This document shows positions 11,374-20,783 of a stretch of DNA of 64,000 nucleotides, piece after piece. Each line of letters begins with the position of its first letter. The first letter of the stretch is position 1. Source of the DNA: Nocardioides caldifontis (lineage in GTDB: Bacteria > Actinomycetota > Actinomycetes > Propionibacteriales > Nocardioidaceae); assembly GCF_008087345.1 (NCBI RefSeq), contig NZ_ML701735.1, positions 310,001-374,000 of the forward strand, written 5' to 3'. The translations under genes were made by a program, and so were the position numbers. The notes under the pieces were generated by a model. The model ran no database searches and was not told where the DNA came from. It saw nothing but the letters and a program-made list of their open reading frames with translations.

Positions 11374-11802
11374 ATGGCACGCAGCTACGAGGAGACCGTC
11401 GAGGTGGCCGCGCCGCCGGAGGTGGTGTGGTCGGTGCTCGTCGACGTCGAGGGGTGGCCGCGGTGGACGGCGTCGATGACCTCGGTCGAGCTGGTCACCC
11501 CGGGGCCGCTGCGGCTGGGCTCGGTGGCGAAGGTGAAGCAGCCGAAGCTGCCGCCGTCGACCTTCACCGTCGACGGGTTCGAGGAGGGGCGGTCGTTCTC
11601 CTGGTCCGCAGCGTCACCCGGGATCAGCTCGACCGGTGACCACCGGATCGAGCCGACCGCCACCGGCTCGCGGGTGACGGTGGTGCTGCACCAGAGCGGC
11701 GCGATGGCGGGATTCGTCGGGCTGGCCTACGCGAAGCTGATCCGCCGCTACGTGCGGATGGAGGCCGAGGGGCTCAAGCGGGAGGCGGAGGCCCGCGGCT
11801 GA
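11374..11802 (+). CDS. SRPBCC/polyketide cyclase-like protein
   Basis: A 142-aa cytoplasmic protein of the START/SRPBCC ligand-binding fold. It opens with the typical strand-helix EETVEVAAPPEVVWSVLVDVEGWPRW, split here by the helix-grip pattern, and ends in a long amphipathic helix (AYAKLIRRYVRMEAEGLKREAE). Such proteins bind hydrophobic small molecules; the ligand is not predictable. The ATG at 11374 has GAGAGGA eight bases upstream. It faces the response-regulator gene tail to tail with a 10-bp gap. Confidence 0.85.
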   Translation: MARSYEETVEVAAPPEVVWSVLVDVEGWPRWTASMTSVELVTPGPLRLGSVAKVKQPKLPPSTFTVDGFEEGRSFSWSAASPGISSTGDHRIEPTATGSRVTVVLHQSGAMAGFVGLAYAKLIRRYVRMEAEGLKREAEARG

Positions 11803-11812
11803 GCCTGCCCGC

Positions 11813-12472
11813 TCAGAGGAGCCGGCGGTCGGTCGCCCAGCGCGTGAGCTCGTGGCGGGAGGAGAGCTGCAGCTTGCGGAGCACGCTGGAGACGTGCGTC
11901 TCCACGGTCTTCACCGAGATGAAGAGCTCCGAGGCGACCTCCTTGTAGGCGTAGCCGCGCGCGATCAGCCGCATCACCTCGCGCTCGCGCTCGGTGAGCC
12001 GGTCGAGGTCCTCGTCGATCTGTGCGACCTCGATGGAGCCGGCGAACGCGTCGAGCACGAACCCGGCGAGCCGCGGCGAGAAGACCGCGTCGCCCGTGGC
12101 CACCCGCTCGATCGCGCTGACCAGCTCGGGGCCGGTGATCGTCTTGGTGACGTAGCCCCGCGCGCCGCCGCGGATGGTGCCGATGACGTCCTCGGCGGCG
12201 TCGGAGACCGACAGCGCGAGGAACCGCGTGGACGGGCTGCGGTGCGCGGAGCGGCGCATCACCTCGACCCCGCCCCCGCCGGGGAGGTGCACGTCGAGCA
12301 GGACGACCTCCGGCTGGTGGTCGACGACCGCCTTGACCGCGCCGTCGACGTCGGCGGCCTCGGCCACCACGTCGACCCGTCCGGTCAGCTCGGCCCGGAC
12401 CCCCGAGCGGAACATCGCGTGGTCGTCCACGATCACCACGCGGCGCAACGCGCGGCCTCCGGCCGTCTCCAT
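11813..12472 (-). CDS. NarL/LuxR-family response regulator
   Basis: A 219-aa DNA-binding response regulator. The receiver domain has the acidic pair DD (16-17), the phospho-acceptor D60 in LLDVHLP and the lysine in YVTKTI. The LuxR-type helix-turn-helix (about 150-215) has LTEREREVMRLIARG and SVKTVETHVS. The ATG at 12472 overlaps the stop of the histidine kinase gene as ATGA, so both are made from one mRNA. A longer reading through the kinase gene is an artefact. It is the cognate partner of the PspC-containing kinase and probably controls envelope-stress genes, including the divergent PspC gene (inference). Confidence 0.94.
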   Translation of the reverse strand: METAGGRALRRVVIVDDHAMFRSGVRAELTGRVDVVAEAADVDGAVKAVVDHQPEVVLLDVHLPGGGGVEVMRRSAHRSPSTRFLALSVSDAAEDVIGTIRGGARGYVTKTITGPELVSAIERVATGDAVFSPRLAGFVLDAFAGSIEVAQIDEDLDRLTEREREVMRLIARGYAYKEVASELFISVKTVETHVSSVLRKLQLSSRHELTRWATDRRLL

Positions 12473-13749
12473 CAGTCGCCTCCTGTCCCGGGGAGTCGCA
12501 TCCCCACCCTCACCTCGGTGCCCTGGCCCGGGGCGGACCGCACCTCTGCCGTGCCTCCGTGGCGCTCCATGCGCGCGATGATGCTGCCCCGCACGCCGAG
12601 TCTGTCGAGGGGGACCGTCTCGAGGTCGAACCCCTTGCCGCGGTCGCGGACGAACACCTCGGCGCGGCCGCCGGCCACCTCGACGTACACGTCGACCTGG
12701 GCGGCGCCGGAGTGGCGCACGGCGTTCGCCATCGCCTCCCGCGCGGCGGCGACCAGAGGCACCGTCTCCTCGCCGACCGGGCCGTCGCCGACGGTGACCA
12801 CCTCGACCGGCACGCCGTGCACGTCCTCGACCTCCGCGGCGGCCTTCCGCAGCGCCGCGGCGAGCGTCGTCTCGGCAGCCGCCGGCTCGCCGTAGAGCCA
12901 CTCCCGCAGGTCCCGCTCCTGGGCGCGCGCCAGCTTCGCCACCTGGCCGGCGTCCCCGGCGCTCTTCTGGATCAGCGCCAGCGTCTGCAGCACCGAGTCG
13001 TGGAGGTGCGCGGCGACGTCGGCCCGCTCCTGCTGCCGGACCCGTGCCGCGCGCTCCTCGGTGAGGTCGGTGCCGAGCCGCACCAGCCAGGGGCCGAGGG
13101 TCAGCGCCAGCCCGACCATCCCGAGCACGCCGGCGACGACCACGTCGCGCGCGGTCGACAGCCCGCCGGTCTGCGCGGCGAAGATGAAGAGGGCCGTCAC
13201 CAGCAGCCCCAGCCCGGTCCCGAGCCGGGCCCACGCAGCGGCACCGCCCTCGCCGACCACCATCCGGCGCCAGTCGAGCCCGCCCGACGCGTCGAGCCAG
13301 CGGCTGCGTTGGGCCTCGTCGGCCTGGCGCCACAGCACCATCAGCCCCACGGCGGCCAGCAGCGCCGGACCGACGAGGAACGGACCGCCGCCGAGCACCA
13401 TGTCGACGACGACCGCGAGCCCGAAGACCAGGCACCCCACCGCCACGAGCGCCCCGGCGTCCCGGACCCCGCGTCGTCGCGTGGGCCGCTTGCCCTGCCT
13501 GGTCGCGGCGTCGAGCCCGGGGCTGGACCCTGCGGCGTCCGTGCTGCCCTCCATCGGCAGCGTCAGCCAGAGCCCCGCGTAGAAGAGCACGCCGAAGCCG
13601 ACGAAGCTGGTGAGCAGGAAGAGCACCCGCACGACGAGGGCGTCGACGCCGAGGTGGTCGGCGAGCCCGGCGGCGACGCCGCCGAGGTAGCCCCGCTCCG
13701 GGGAGCGGAACGCCCGCCTCGGGCCGGTGGTGGTCTGGGTTCCGCTCAT
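12472..13749 (-). CDS. PspC-domain sensor histidine kinase
   Basis: A 425-aa membrane sensor kinase. Residues about 12-66 are a PspC domain (SPERGYLGGVAAGLADHLGV followed by a membrane helix), then four more hydrophobic helices (about 98-120, 124-140, 178-192 and 203-225). The HisKA_3 region has the phospho-acceptor H250 in AAHLHDSVLQTL. The ATPase has the N-box AREAMANAVRHSG and G-box RDRGKGFD. PspC-kinase/LuxR-regulator pairs in actinobacteria respond to cell-envelope stress. It is divergent from another PspC-domain gene across a 144-bp gap, and the response regulator lies immediately downstream. Confidence 0.94.
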   Translation of the reverse strand: MSGTQTTTGPRRAFRSPERGYLGGVAAGLADHLGVDALVVRVLFLLTSFVGFGVLFYAGLWLTLPMEGSTDAAGSSPGLDAATRQGKRPTRRRGVRDAGALVAVGCLVFGLAVVVDMVLGGGPFLVGPALLAAVGLMVLWRQADEAQRSRWLDASGGLDWRRMVVGEGGAAAWARLGTGLGLLVTALFIFAAQTGGLSTARDVVVAGVLGMVGLALTLGPWLVRLGTDLTEERAARVRQQERADVAAHLHDSVLQTLALIQKSAGDAGQVAKLARAQERDLREWLYGEPAAAETTLAAALRKAAAEVEDVHGVPVEVVTVGDGPVGEETVPLVAAAREAMANAVRHSGAAQVDVYVEVAGGRAEVFVRDRGKGFDLETVPLDRLGVRGSIIARMERHGGTAEVRSAPGQGTEVRVGMRLPGTGGD

Positions 13750-13893
13750 GTCGGTTTCATCGTCACACAGCGGGTGGGCGCGGACCACGAGGTAGGACCC
13801 TGACCCTCCCCTGACCCCCCGACCCGCCCCCGGGGGCAGGATCAGGGGCGATCCCGATGGTGGGGAGCCATGCCGCGGAGGAGGGTTGGTGCC

Positions 13894-15072
13894 ATGACCG
13901 AGACACCTGGCCAGGGCGGCGTGGACGCGGGTTCCGTGCCTCCTCCGCCTCCCCCGCCACCTCCGGGGTGGAACAGCGACAACCTCCGCGACTACCGACG
14001 GCTGCGGCGCAGCCGCACCGACCGCAAGATCGCCGGCGTGGCCGGCGGCCTCGGCCGGCACCTCGACATCGACCCGACGATCATCCGGGTCCTCCTCGTC
14101 GTGCTGGTCTTCTTCGGCGGTGCCGGACTGCTGCTGTACGGCGCGATGTGGCTGCTCGTCCCCGAGGAGCACACCGGGGACGCGGTGATCCGCACCAGCG
14201 ACAGCACCCGCAACGCGCTGCTCATCGGCGCCGCGGTCCTCGCCGGGCTGGCCGCGGTGGGCGACGCGTTCGACGGCTACGGCTTCCCCTGGCCGCTCGC
14301 GGTCGCCGCCATCCTGGTGGCCGTGGTGCTCAGCACCCGTGACCGCGGGGCCCGCTCGCAGGCCGCCCCGCCGCCGCCTCCGGGCACCCCGACCGGTCCG
14401 CCGTCGGCGCCGGTCGCCCCGCCGGCGTGGTACCCGCCGACCCCACCTCCTCCTCCGCCGGCCCCGCGCCGGCGCCGCGGGCCCCTGCTGTTCGGCCCCA
14501 CGCTCGCGCTCCTCGCCGTCACCTTCGGCGGCCTGGGCGTCTACGAGGCGGCCGGCGGCACGGTCTCCGACGCGGCGTACCCCGCCGCGGCGACCGCCGT
14601 CATCGGCGTGATGCTCCTGGTCGGCGCCTTCTACGGCCGCGCGGGCGGGCTGATCGCGCTCGGCGTCGTCAGCAGCGTGGTGCTCGCGGGCACCGCGATC
14701 GGCGACCCCGGCTTCGACGGCGAGCGCGACCTCCTGGTCCGCCCGCGGGACGCGGCGAGCCTGGAGAGCGGCTACGACGTCCCGGCCGGGAGGTTGGAGC
14801 TGGACCTGACCGAGATCGACGACCTCTCGGAGCTCGACGGCCGCAAGGTGGAGCTCGACGTCAACGCCGGCGAGGTGCTGGTCGTGCTCCCCGAGGAGCT
14901 GCGGGTGCGCTACGACACGGCGATCGAGTTCGGCGGCGAGATCGTCACCCCCGAGGGGAACTCGGACGGATGGGGCCCGTCGCGCGTCGGCGTGCTGGAG
15001 GAGACCGCGGAGTCGACGCTCGACCTGGAGGTCGACCTCCGCTTCGGACGGATCGAGGTGCGACAGCAGTGA
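13894..15072 (+). CDS. PspC-domain membrane protein with LiaF-like C-terminus
   Basis: A 392-aa protein. The ATG at 13894 has GGAGGA upstream; an in-frame ATG at 13870 is less well placed. After a Pro-rich N-tail comes a PspC domain (RSRTDRKIAGVAGGLGRHLD, about 37-90) and further membrane helices. A second proline-rich linker follows (about 155-195), then helices near 200-275 and a beta-rich C-terminal domain of about 110 residues. That domain resembles the LiaF/DUF4097-type beta-solenoid (RLELDLTEID, KVELDVNAG). It is divergent from the PspC kinase operon and probably part of the same envelope-stress module. The stop overlaps the next gene (GTGA). Confidence 0.85.
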   Translation: MTETPGQGGVDAGSVPPPPPPPPPGWNSDNLRDYRRLRRSRTDRKIAGVAGGLGRHLDIDPTIIRVLLVVLVFFGGAGLLLYGAMWLLVPEEHTGDAVIRTSDSTRNALLIGAAVLAGLAAVGDAFDGYGFPWPLAVAAILVAVVLSTRDRGARSQAAPPPPPGTPTGPPSAPVAPPAWYPPTPPPPPPAPRRRRGPLLFGPTLALLAVTFGGLGVYEAAGGTVSDAAYPAAATAVIGVMLLVGAFYGRAGGLIALGVVSSVVLAGTAIGDPGFDGERDLLVRPRDAASLESGYDVPAGRLELDLTEIDDLSELDGRKVELDVNAGEVLVVLPEELRVRYDTAIEFGGEIVTPEGNSDGWGPSRVGVLEETAESTLDLEVDLRFGRIEVRQQ

Positions 15073-15476
15073 GCAGCCACGAGCACGTGCACGACCACAC
15101 CTACGACTACGGCGGCGGCTACGGCGGCGACCACGGCGGCGACTACGGCGGCGACTACGGCCAGCCGGGCGAGCGCCGCGGCTCCGGCCGCCACCCGCTG
15201 AGCACCGCCTACCTGGTGGCCGGGCTGGTGTTCCTCGGCATCGCCGCCGCCTGGGCGTTGCGCGCCGCCGAGGTCATCGACGACGAGGGCTCGAAGTGGA
15301 TCGCGCCCGTCGTCCTCGTGGTCGCTGGTGTCGCCGGGCTGGTCGCCTCGCTGACCCGATCGGCGCTCCCCCGACGCGCCGCGAGGGGCGGCTCCGACGA
15401 GCTCCCGCCGTTCGACGAGCCGGGCGGTGACGACGGCGACGAGGCCGACCGAGGGGCGGGTCCTCTGGCGCGGTGA
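15069..15476 (+). CDS. Small membrane protein with His/Gly/Tyr/Asp-rich N-terminus
   Basis: A 135-aa protein starting at GTG 15069, overlapping the previous stop by 4 bp. Residues 3-40 are unusual: [11 protein letters not shown] followed by repeats of the type GGDYGG and GGDHGG. Two hydrophobic helices follow (about 50-68 and 78-98) and a short acidic tail. It lies in the PspC transcription unit and its own stop overlaps the fbiC start. The His-rich head could bind metal, but that is speculation. No family is recognised beyond a general resemblance to small actinobacterial membrane proteins downstream of PspC genes. Confidence 0.75.
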   Translation: MSSHEHVHDHTYDYGGGYGGDHGGDYGGDYGQPGERRGSGRHPLSTAYLVAGLVFLGIAAAWALRAAEVIDDEGSKWIAPVVLVVAGVAGLVASLTRSALPRRAARGGSDELPPFDEPGGDDGDEADRGAGPLAR

Positions 15477-18118
15477 GCCGTCCGGCTCGCTACCCTCGGG
15501 CGGTGGCTCACCTCGAGAACACCCCGCCGACCCCGCAGCAGCTGCGCCGGGCGCTCGCCCGGGTACGCCGCGGGGCGGCACTCGACCTGGAGGAGGCGAC
15601 CGTCCTCCTCGCCGCCCGGGGCGACGAGCTCCGGGAGCTGATGGCCGGCGCCGCGCGGGTCCGGGACGCCGGGCTCGTCGCGGCCGGCCGCGAGGGGGTG
15701 GTGACCTACTCCCCCAAGGTCTTCGTGCCGCTCACCCACCTCTGCCGGGACCGGTGCCACTACTGCACCTTCGTCACCGTCCCGGGCAAGCTCGCCAAGG
15801 AGGGCAAGGCCCCCTTCCTCTCCCCGGACGAGGTCCTCGACCTCACGACGCAGGGCGCCGAGCTGGGGTGCACCGAGGCGCTCTTCACCTTGGGTGACCG
15901 CCCGGAGGATCGGTGGCCCGAGGCCCGGCAGTGGCTCGACGAGCACGGCTACGACTCGACCCTCGACTACGTCCGGGCCATGGCCGTCCGGGTACTCGAG
16001 GAGACCGGGATGCTCCCCCACCTCAACCCCGGGGTGATGTCGTGGGCGGAGATCAACCGGCTCAAGCCGGTCTCGCCCTCCATGGGGATGATGCTCGAGA
16101 CCACCTCGACCCGGCTCTTCACCGAGAAGGGCCAGCCCCACCACGGCTCCCCCGACAAGGACCCCGCAGTCCGGCTCCGGGTCCTCGAGGACGCCGGCCG
16201 CCTCTCGGTGCCGTTCACCACGGGGATGCTCGTCGGGATCGGCGAGACCCTCCAGGAACGCGCCGAGACGGTGTTCGCGCTCCGCAAGGTGGCCCAGCGG
16301 TACGGCCACGTGCAGGAGGTCATCGTCCAGAACTTCCGCGCCAAGCCGGACACCGCGATGCGCCACGAGGACGACCTCGGGCTCGAGGAGTACCTCGCCA
16401 CGATCGCCGTCGCACGCCTCGTGCTGGGCCCGAAGATGCGGGTCCAGGCGCCGCCGAACCTGGTGGACCTGGACGAGTGCAAGGCGCTGCTCGACGCCGG
16501 CGTCGACGACTGGGGCGGCGTCTCGCCGCTCACCCCCGACCACGTCAACCCGGAGCGTCCGTGGCCCTCGCTGGAGCGGCTCGGCAACGTCTCGGCCTAC
16601 GCCGGCTTCGACGTGCAGCCGCGGCTCACCGTCCACCCGGAGTACGTCCGGGCCGGCGAGCCGTGGATCGATCCGCGGGTCAGGGCCCACGTCGAGGCAC
16701 TGGCCACCGAGGACGGGCTGGCCCGTCCCGCCGTGCGGCCGAAGGGGCTGCCGTGGCAGGAGCCGGACGGCGGCTTCCAGCCCTCCGGCGCCGGCACCGG
16801 CCGCACCGACCTCCACGAGTCGATCGACACCACCGGCCGCTCCACCGACCGGCGCACCGACTTCGACGACGTCTACGGCGACTGGCAGTCGCTGCGCGAG
16901 CAGGTCGGCGCGACCTCGGTCGGCGCCACGACGGCCCTCGACTCCGACGTGGCCGCGGCGCTGCGCCAGGCCGAGGCCGACCCGCGGCAGCTCACCGACG
17001 AGCAGGCCCTGGCGCTGGTGACCGCGGAGGGCCCGGCGCTCGACGAGGTCCGCCGGATCGCCGACCACTACCGCCGTGAGGTCAACGGCGACGAGGTCAC
17101 CTACGTCGTCAACCGGAACATCAACTTCACCAACGTCTGCTACACCGGCTGCCGCTTCTGCGCGTTCGCCCAGCGCCGCACCGACGCCGACGCCTACTCG
17201 CTCTCCCTCGACCAGGTCGCCGACCGGGCCGCGGAGGCGTGGGAGCTCGGGGCGTCCGAGGTGTGCATGCAGGGCGGGATCGACCCCGAGCTGCCCGGCA
17301 CGGCGTACTTCGACCTGGTCACCGCGGTGAAGAAGCGGGTGCCGGAGATGCACGTGCACGCCTTCTCGCCGATGGAGGTGGTCAACGGCGCGTCACGCAC
17401 CGGGCTCTCGATCCACGACTGGCTGCTCAAGGCGAAGGAGGCCGGACTGGACACGATCCCCGGCACTGCCGCGGAGATCCTCGACGACGATGTCCGCTGG
17501 ATCCTGACGAAGGGCAAGCTGCCGACCGAGGCGTGGATCGAGGTCGTCACGACCGCGCACCGGCTCGGGATCCGGTCGAGCGCGACGATGATGTACGGCC
17601 ACGTCGACCGCCCGCAGCACTGGGTCGCCCACCTCCGGGTCCTGCAGCGGATCCAGGACGCAGCGCTGGATTCTGGGGCGGCAGGGTTCACCGAGTTCGT
17701 CCCGCTGCCGTTCGTGCACACCAGCGCGCCGATCTACCTGGCCGGCGTGGCCCGGCCGGGGCCGACGCTCCGCGACAACCTCGCGGTCCACGCGGTGGCC
17801 CGGATCATGCTCCACGGCCGCATCGACCACGTGCAGACCTCGTGGGTGAAGCTCGGGGTCGAGGGCACCCGGCTGATGCTCCAGTCAGGCGCGGACGACC
17901 TCGGCGGCACGCTGATGGAGGAGACGATCTCCCGCATGGCGGGCTCCGAGCACGGGTCGGCGAAGACCGTCGCGGAGCTCACCGAGATCGCGGCCGGCAT
18001 CGGCCGCCCGGTGCGCGAGCGCACCACGACGTACGGCGAGGTGCGGCGCCGCTCGGCTCAGGTGGAGGCGACGACCACGCCCGAGCCGAGCCGGACCGGG
18101 AGCGACTCGACCCCGTAG
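15473..18118 (+). CDS. fbiC: FO synthase (bifunctional CofG/CofH), coenzyme F420 pathway
   Basis: FbiC makes 7,8-didemethyl-8-hydroxy-5-deazariboflavin, the F420 chromophore, from tyrosine and a flavin precursor using two radical-SAM domains. The 881-aa product has one cluster motif per half: C91, C95, C98 (CRDRCHYC) in the CofG half, and C556, C560, C563 (CYTGCRFC) in the CofH half. This is the fused actinobacterial form, close to the usual length of about 850 aa. The GTG at 15473 overlaps the previous stop by 4 bp; an ATG-less N-tail of about 12 residues may not be translated. Its 3' end overlaps the convergent P450 gene by 61 bp. Confidence 0.96.
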   Translation: MSRPARYPRAVAHLENTPPTPQQLRRALARVRRGAALDLEEATVLLAARGDELRELMAGAARVRDAGLVAAGREGVVTYSPKVFVPLTHLCRDRCHYCTFVTVPGKLAKEGKAPFLSPDEVLDLTTQGAELGCTEALFTLGDRPEDRWPEARQWLDEHGYDSTLDYVRAMAVRVLEETGMLPHLNPGVMSWAEINRLKPVSPSMGMMLETTSTRLFTEKGQPHHGSPDKDPAVRLRVLEDAGRLSVPFTTGMLVGIGETLQERAETVFALRKVAQRYGHVQEVIVQNFRAKPDTAMRHEDDLGLEEYLATIAVARLVLGPKMRVQAPPNLVDLDECKALLDAGVDDWGGVSPLTPDHVNPERPWPSLERLGNVSAYAGFDVQPRLTVHPEYVRAGEPWIDPRVRAHVEALATEDGLARPAVRPKGLPWQEPDGGFQPSGAGTGRTDLHESIDTTGRSTDRRTDFDDVYGDWQSLREQVGATSVGATTALDSDVAAALRQAEADPRQLTDEQALALVTAEGPALDEVRRIADHYRREVNGDEVTYVVNRNINFTNVCYTGCRFCAFAQRRTDADAYSLSLDQVADRAAEAWELGASEVCMQGGIDPELPGTAYFDLVTAVKKRVPEMHVHAFSPMEVVNGASRTGLSIHDWLLKAKEAGLDTIPGTAAEILDDDVRWILTKGKLPTEAWIEVVTTAHRLGIRSSATMMYGHVDRPQHWVAHLRVLQRIQDAALDSGAAGFTEFVPLPFVHTSAPIYLAGVARPGPTLRDNLAVHAVARIMLHGRIDHVQTSWVKLGVEGTRLMLQSGADDLGGTLMEETISRMAGSEHGSAKTVAELTEIAAGIGRPVRERTTTYGEVRRRSAQVEATTTPEPSRTGSDSTP

Positions 18119-19344
18119 ACGATCGACTTCCGGCGGAAGTCGATCTGGTCGGTCGCCAGGCTGAGGTCGGGGAACCGCCGCGCGAGGGCGGGGTAGGCGA
18201 TCCGCAGCTCCATCTTCGCCAGCTCCGCGCCCACGCACCGGTGGAACCCGTGGCCGAACGCCAGGTGGGAGACGGCGGTGACGCGGTCGGGGTCGAAGGT
18301 GTCGTCGGCGCCGACGCGCGGGTCGCGCCCGGCGCCGGCGAGGTGGCAGATGACGACGTCGCCGGCCTTCACCTTCTCGCCGGCGACCTGCAGGTCCCGC
18401 TTCGCGAACCGAGGGAAGGCGATCTGCACGACGCTCAGGTAGCGAAGCAGCTCGTCGACCGTCGCGTCGACCGACGACGGGTCGTCGATGAGCCGGCGGT
18501 AGTGCTCGGGGTGCTCGAGGAGCACCGCGGTGCCGAGCGCGAGCATGCTGGCGCTGGTCTCCAGCCCACCGGTGAAGGCGCCGTCGGCGAGCCCGGCGAG
18601 GTCGAAGTCGTTGATCTCGTGCCCGTGCTCGCGGATGATCTGGCCGACCAGCCCCTCACCCGGGGCCTGCCGCTGGCGGCGGGTGAAGTCCATGAGGTAC
18701 TCCCGCGACCCGCTGATCGCCCCGAGCGCCCCGGCCCCGCCGCCGGTGACGTCGAACCGCGCGGAGGCGAGCGACCGGAAGCTCTCCCGCTCCTCCGCGG
18801 GGAGCCCGAGCAGCTCGCAGATCACCAGGAACGGCACGGGGAACGCGAAGTCGCGCACGAGATCGGCATCGTCACCCCTTTCGGCGAGCACGTCGAGCTG
18901 CCGCTCGACGATCGCGGTGATCCCCGGGCGGAGCCGCGCCAGCCTGCGCATCGTGAACTCCGGGGTGAGCAGCCGACGGAGCCTCGTGTGGTCAGGCGGG
19001 TCGGTGAACCCCAGCCCACCGATGTCGCCGGAGCTCGCGTCCCCGCTGCGGCCGACGTAGGGCCGGATGTCGTTGCTGAAGTCGTTGGCGTTGGTGAGCA
19101 CCTCGCGGACCTCGGCGTCGCCGGTGACCACCCAGACGTCGATGCCGAGGAACGACGTGAGCCGGTGGACCGGCGCCGTGGCACGGAGCTCACCGAGCCG
19201 GGCGATGGGGTCGAACTCGTCGCGAAGGAGGGGCCATACCAGCCGGTCGGGCACGCGGTCGACCTTCGAGAGGTCCACCGGCCCGACCCGGCTCATCAGC
19301 CGGTTCCGGACGAACCCCTGGATCTGTGTGCGGATCCGTCGCAT
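18058..19344 (-). CDS. Cytochrome P450
   Basis: A 428-aa soluble bacterial P450. The haem-binding loop [13 protein letters not shown] places the ligand at C370. The K-helix ExxR is in DELLRYL, and the I-helix oxygen-activation motif is GGLETSAS, with Glu in place of the usual Asp. The substrate-recognition region is not typical of any P450 I can name with certainty. No ferredoxin or reductase gene is adjacent, so electrons must come from partners elsewhere. The ATG at 19344 has a GGAGGG-type site. The gene converges on fbiC with a 61-bp overlap of coding ends. Confidence 0.93.
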   Translation of the reverse strand: MRRIRTQIQGFVRNRLMSRVGPVDLSKVDRVPDRLVWPLLRDEFDPIARLGELRATAPVHRLTSFLGIDVWVVTGDAEVREVLTNANDFSNDIRPYVGRSGDASSGDIGGLGFTDPPDHTRLRRLLTPEFTMRRLARLRPGITAIVERQLDVLAERGDDADLVRDFAFPVPFLVICELLGLPAEERESFRSLASARFDVTGGGAGALGAISGSREYLMDFTRRQRQAPGEGLVGQIIREHGHEINDFDLAGLADGAFTGGLETSASMLALGTAVLLEHPEHYRRLIDDPSSVDATVDELLRYLSVVQIAFPRFAKRDLQVAGEKVKAGDVVICHLAGAGRDPRVGADDTFDPDRVTAVSHLAFGHGFHRCVGAELAKMELRIAYPALARRFPDLSLATDQIDFRRKSIVYGVESLPVRLGSGVVVAST

Positions 19345-19459
19345 CTCTCGGCCCCCTCCGCCGTGGTCGTCGCAGCGAGCATAGGGAAACCGGAGCAGTC
19401 GCGGACCCCTCCACCCCGGGAACCCGGGGAAATCTCAGGGGTTGCCCGGAGCGGGCGGC

Positions 19460-19654
19460 TCAGACGCCGGCGGGGCGCGGGCGCGGGCGGGTCCGTCCTT
19501 CCAGGGCGCGGACGCCACGACGACGCGCGACGGCAGTCCGGAGGACCTTGCGGCGGGGGTTGCGGAGCATCGAGTCGTTCATGGCGTAGAGGACCAGCGC
19601 CGGCCAGACCGCCAGCACGAGGACGATGCCGAGTGCGGTGAAGAAGATGTCCAT
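19460..19654 (-). CDS. Small single-pass membrane protein
   Basis: A 64-aa protein with one hydrophobic helix (about 3-25) and a strongly basic C-terminal half (NPRRKVLRT, VARRRG, RTRPRPRP). The ATG at 19654 is preceded by GAGGAG, rather far upstream (about 14 bases). An upstream start at 19678 gives eight extra residues. Such short hydrophobic-basic proteins are common next to operon ends in actinobacteria. I do not recognise a family, and the call rests on the ribosome-binding site and the clean N-terminal helix. Confidence 0.5.
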   Translation of the reverse strand: MDIFFTALGIVLVLAVWPALVLYAMNDSMLRNPRRKVLRTAVARRRGVRALEGRTRPRPRPAGV

Positions 19655-19763
19655 GGCCGTCAGCCTGCTCCTCCTCAACCGGCTGCACGAGGTGGCTGAG
19701 AGTCAATGACCGTTGATTTCCGGCCACGATTTTCCGGCGACCCGTGGCTGCATCTAGCTGGTC

Positions 19764-19798
19764 TTGCACGAACCGCCACCGGGGACCAGACTGGCGGC
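19764..19798 (+). promoter_or_regulatory. Probable leaderless promoter of the GlxA-type regulator gene
   Basis: TTGCAC (19764-19769) and CAGACT (19787-19792) are separated by 17 bases, and the ATG starts 6 bases after the -10. No ribosome-binding site is present, so the transcript should be leaderless. Just upstream lie two direct repeats, GATTTCCGGC (19715-19724) and GATTTTCCGGC (19728-19738), which could be activator sites. This is a consensus comparison only. Confidence 0.45.
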
Positions 19799-20770
19799 AT
19801 GTTGCGGAACATCGCGGTGGTGGCGCTCGACGGCGTCTCCCCCTTCGAGCTCTCGATCTTCAGCGAGGTCTTCGGGGTCGACCGGACCGACCGCGGGCTG
19901 CCCCGCTACGACTTCGCGATCGCGACCCTCGACCCCCGCCGCGTGATCCGCACCAGCGGTGGCTTCGACATGCTGGTCCGGGACGGGCTCGAGCGGCTCG
20001 AGGAGGCCGACGTGGTGGCCGTCGCCCCGTCGAAGCCCTACGAGCGGGAGTACGAGCCGGAGGTCCTCGAGGCGCTGCGCCGCACCGTCGACCGCGGCGG
20101 CCGCGTCCTCTCGGTCTGCTCCTCGGCGTTCGCCCTGGCGGCGGCCGGGCTCCTCGACGGCAAGCGCGCCACGACCCACTGGATGCACGCCCCGCTGATG
20201 GCCGAGCGCTTCCCGCAGGTCCAGGTCGACCCCGACGTGCTGTACGTCGACGAGGACCCGGTCTTCACCTCCGCGGGCACCGCCGCCGGCATCGACCTCT
20301 GCCTCCACCTGGTCCGCAAGGAGCAGGGCGCCGAGGTCGCCAACGCGCTGGCCCGCTCGATGGTCGTCGCGCCGCACCGGTCGGGCGGGCAGGCGCAGTT
20401 CGTCGCCACCCCGGTCCCCGAGCCGCGGCCCGGGAGCACCCTCGCGCCGGTGCTCGAGTGGGCGACAGCCCACCTCGCCGAGGAGCTGACCGTCGAGCTC
20501 CTCGCCGCGCGCGCCCACATGTCCGAGCGCACCTTCACCCGCCGGTTCCGGTCGGTCACCGGCACCACGCCGTACGCCTGGGTGCTGCAGCAGCGGCTGC
20601 TCCTCGCCGAGCAGCTCCTCGAGGGGCGCCCCGACCTGTCGATGGAGGAGGTCGCCTCCCGCTCCGGCTTCGGCACCGCCGCGGCGATGCGCCACCACTT
20701 CGTCCGGGAGCGCGGCACGCCCCCGTCGGCCTACCGGCGCACCTTCCGCGCCGAGGTGCAGGCCGGCTGA
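19799..20770 (+). CDS. GlxA-family transcriptional regulator (DJ-1/PfpI + AraC)
   Basis: A 323-aa regulator with an N-terminal glutaminase-like DJ-1/PfpI domain (about 1-185) and a C-terminal AraC helix-turn-helix pair (about 215-315). The DJ-1 nucleophile-elbow region reads LSVCSSAFALAAAGLLDG, retaining the cysteine, followed by ATTHW. The AraC part has MSERTFTRRFRSVTGTTP and a second helix-turn-helix ending PSAYRRTFR. Family members sense amines or other nitrogen compounds and activate nearby catabolic genes. The ATG at 19799 is chosen because upstream sequence has no coding character and a promoter fits. It is convergent with the Liv importer operon. Confidence 0.9.
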   Translation: MLRNIAVVALDGVSPFELSIFSEVFGVDRTDRGLPRYDFAIATLDPRRVIRTSGGFDMLVRDGLERLEEADVVAVAPSKPYEREYEPEVLEALRRTVDRGGRVLSVCSSAFALAAAGLLDGKRATTHWMHAPLMAERFPQVQVDPDVLYVDEDPVFTSAGTAAGIDLCLHLVRKEQGAEVANALARSMVVAPHRSGGQAQFVATPVPEPRPGSTLAPVLEWATAHLAEELTVELLAARAHMSERTFTRRFRSVTGTTPYAWVLQQRLLLAEQLLEGRPDLSMEEVASRSGFGTAAAMRHHFVRERGTPPSAYRRTFRAEVQAG

Positions 20771-20783
20771 CGCTGCCCTCGGG

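Noticed and set aside
15100-15165. GGCGGCGAC-type tandem repeat considered as a CRISPR or regulatory repeat
   Set aside because: It is in frame inside the small membrane protein gene and encodes Gly-Gly-Asp-Tyr repeats.
15209-17359. Long minus-strand frame opposite fbiC
   Set aside because: Shadow frame; FbiC motifs on the plus strand are complete.
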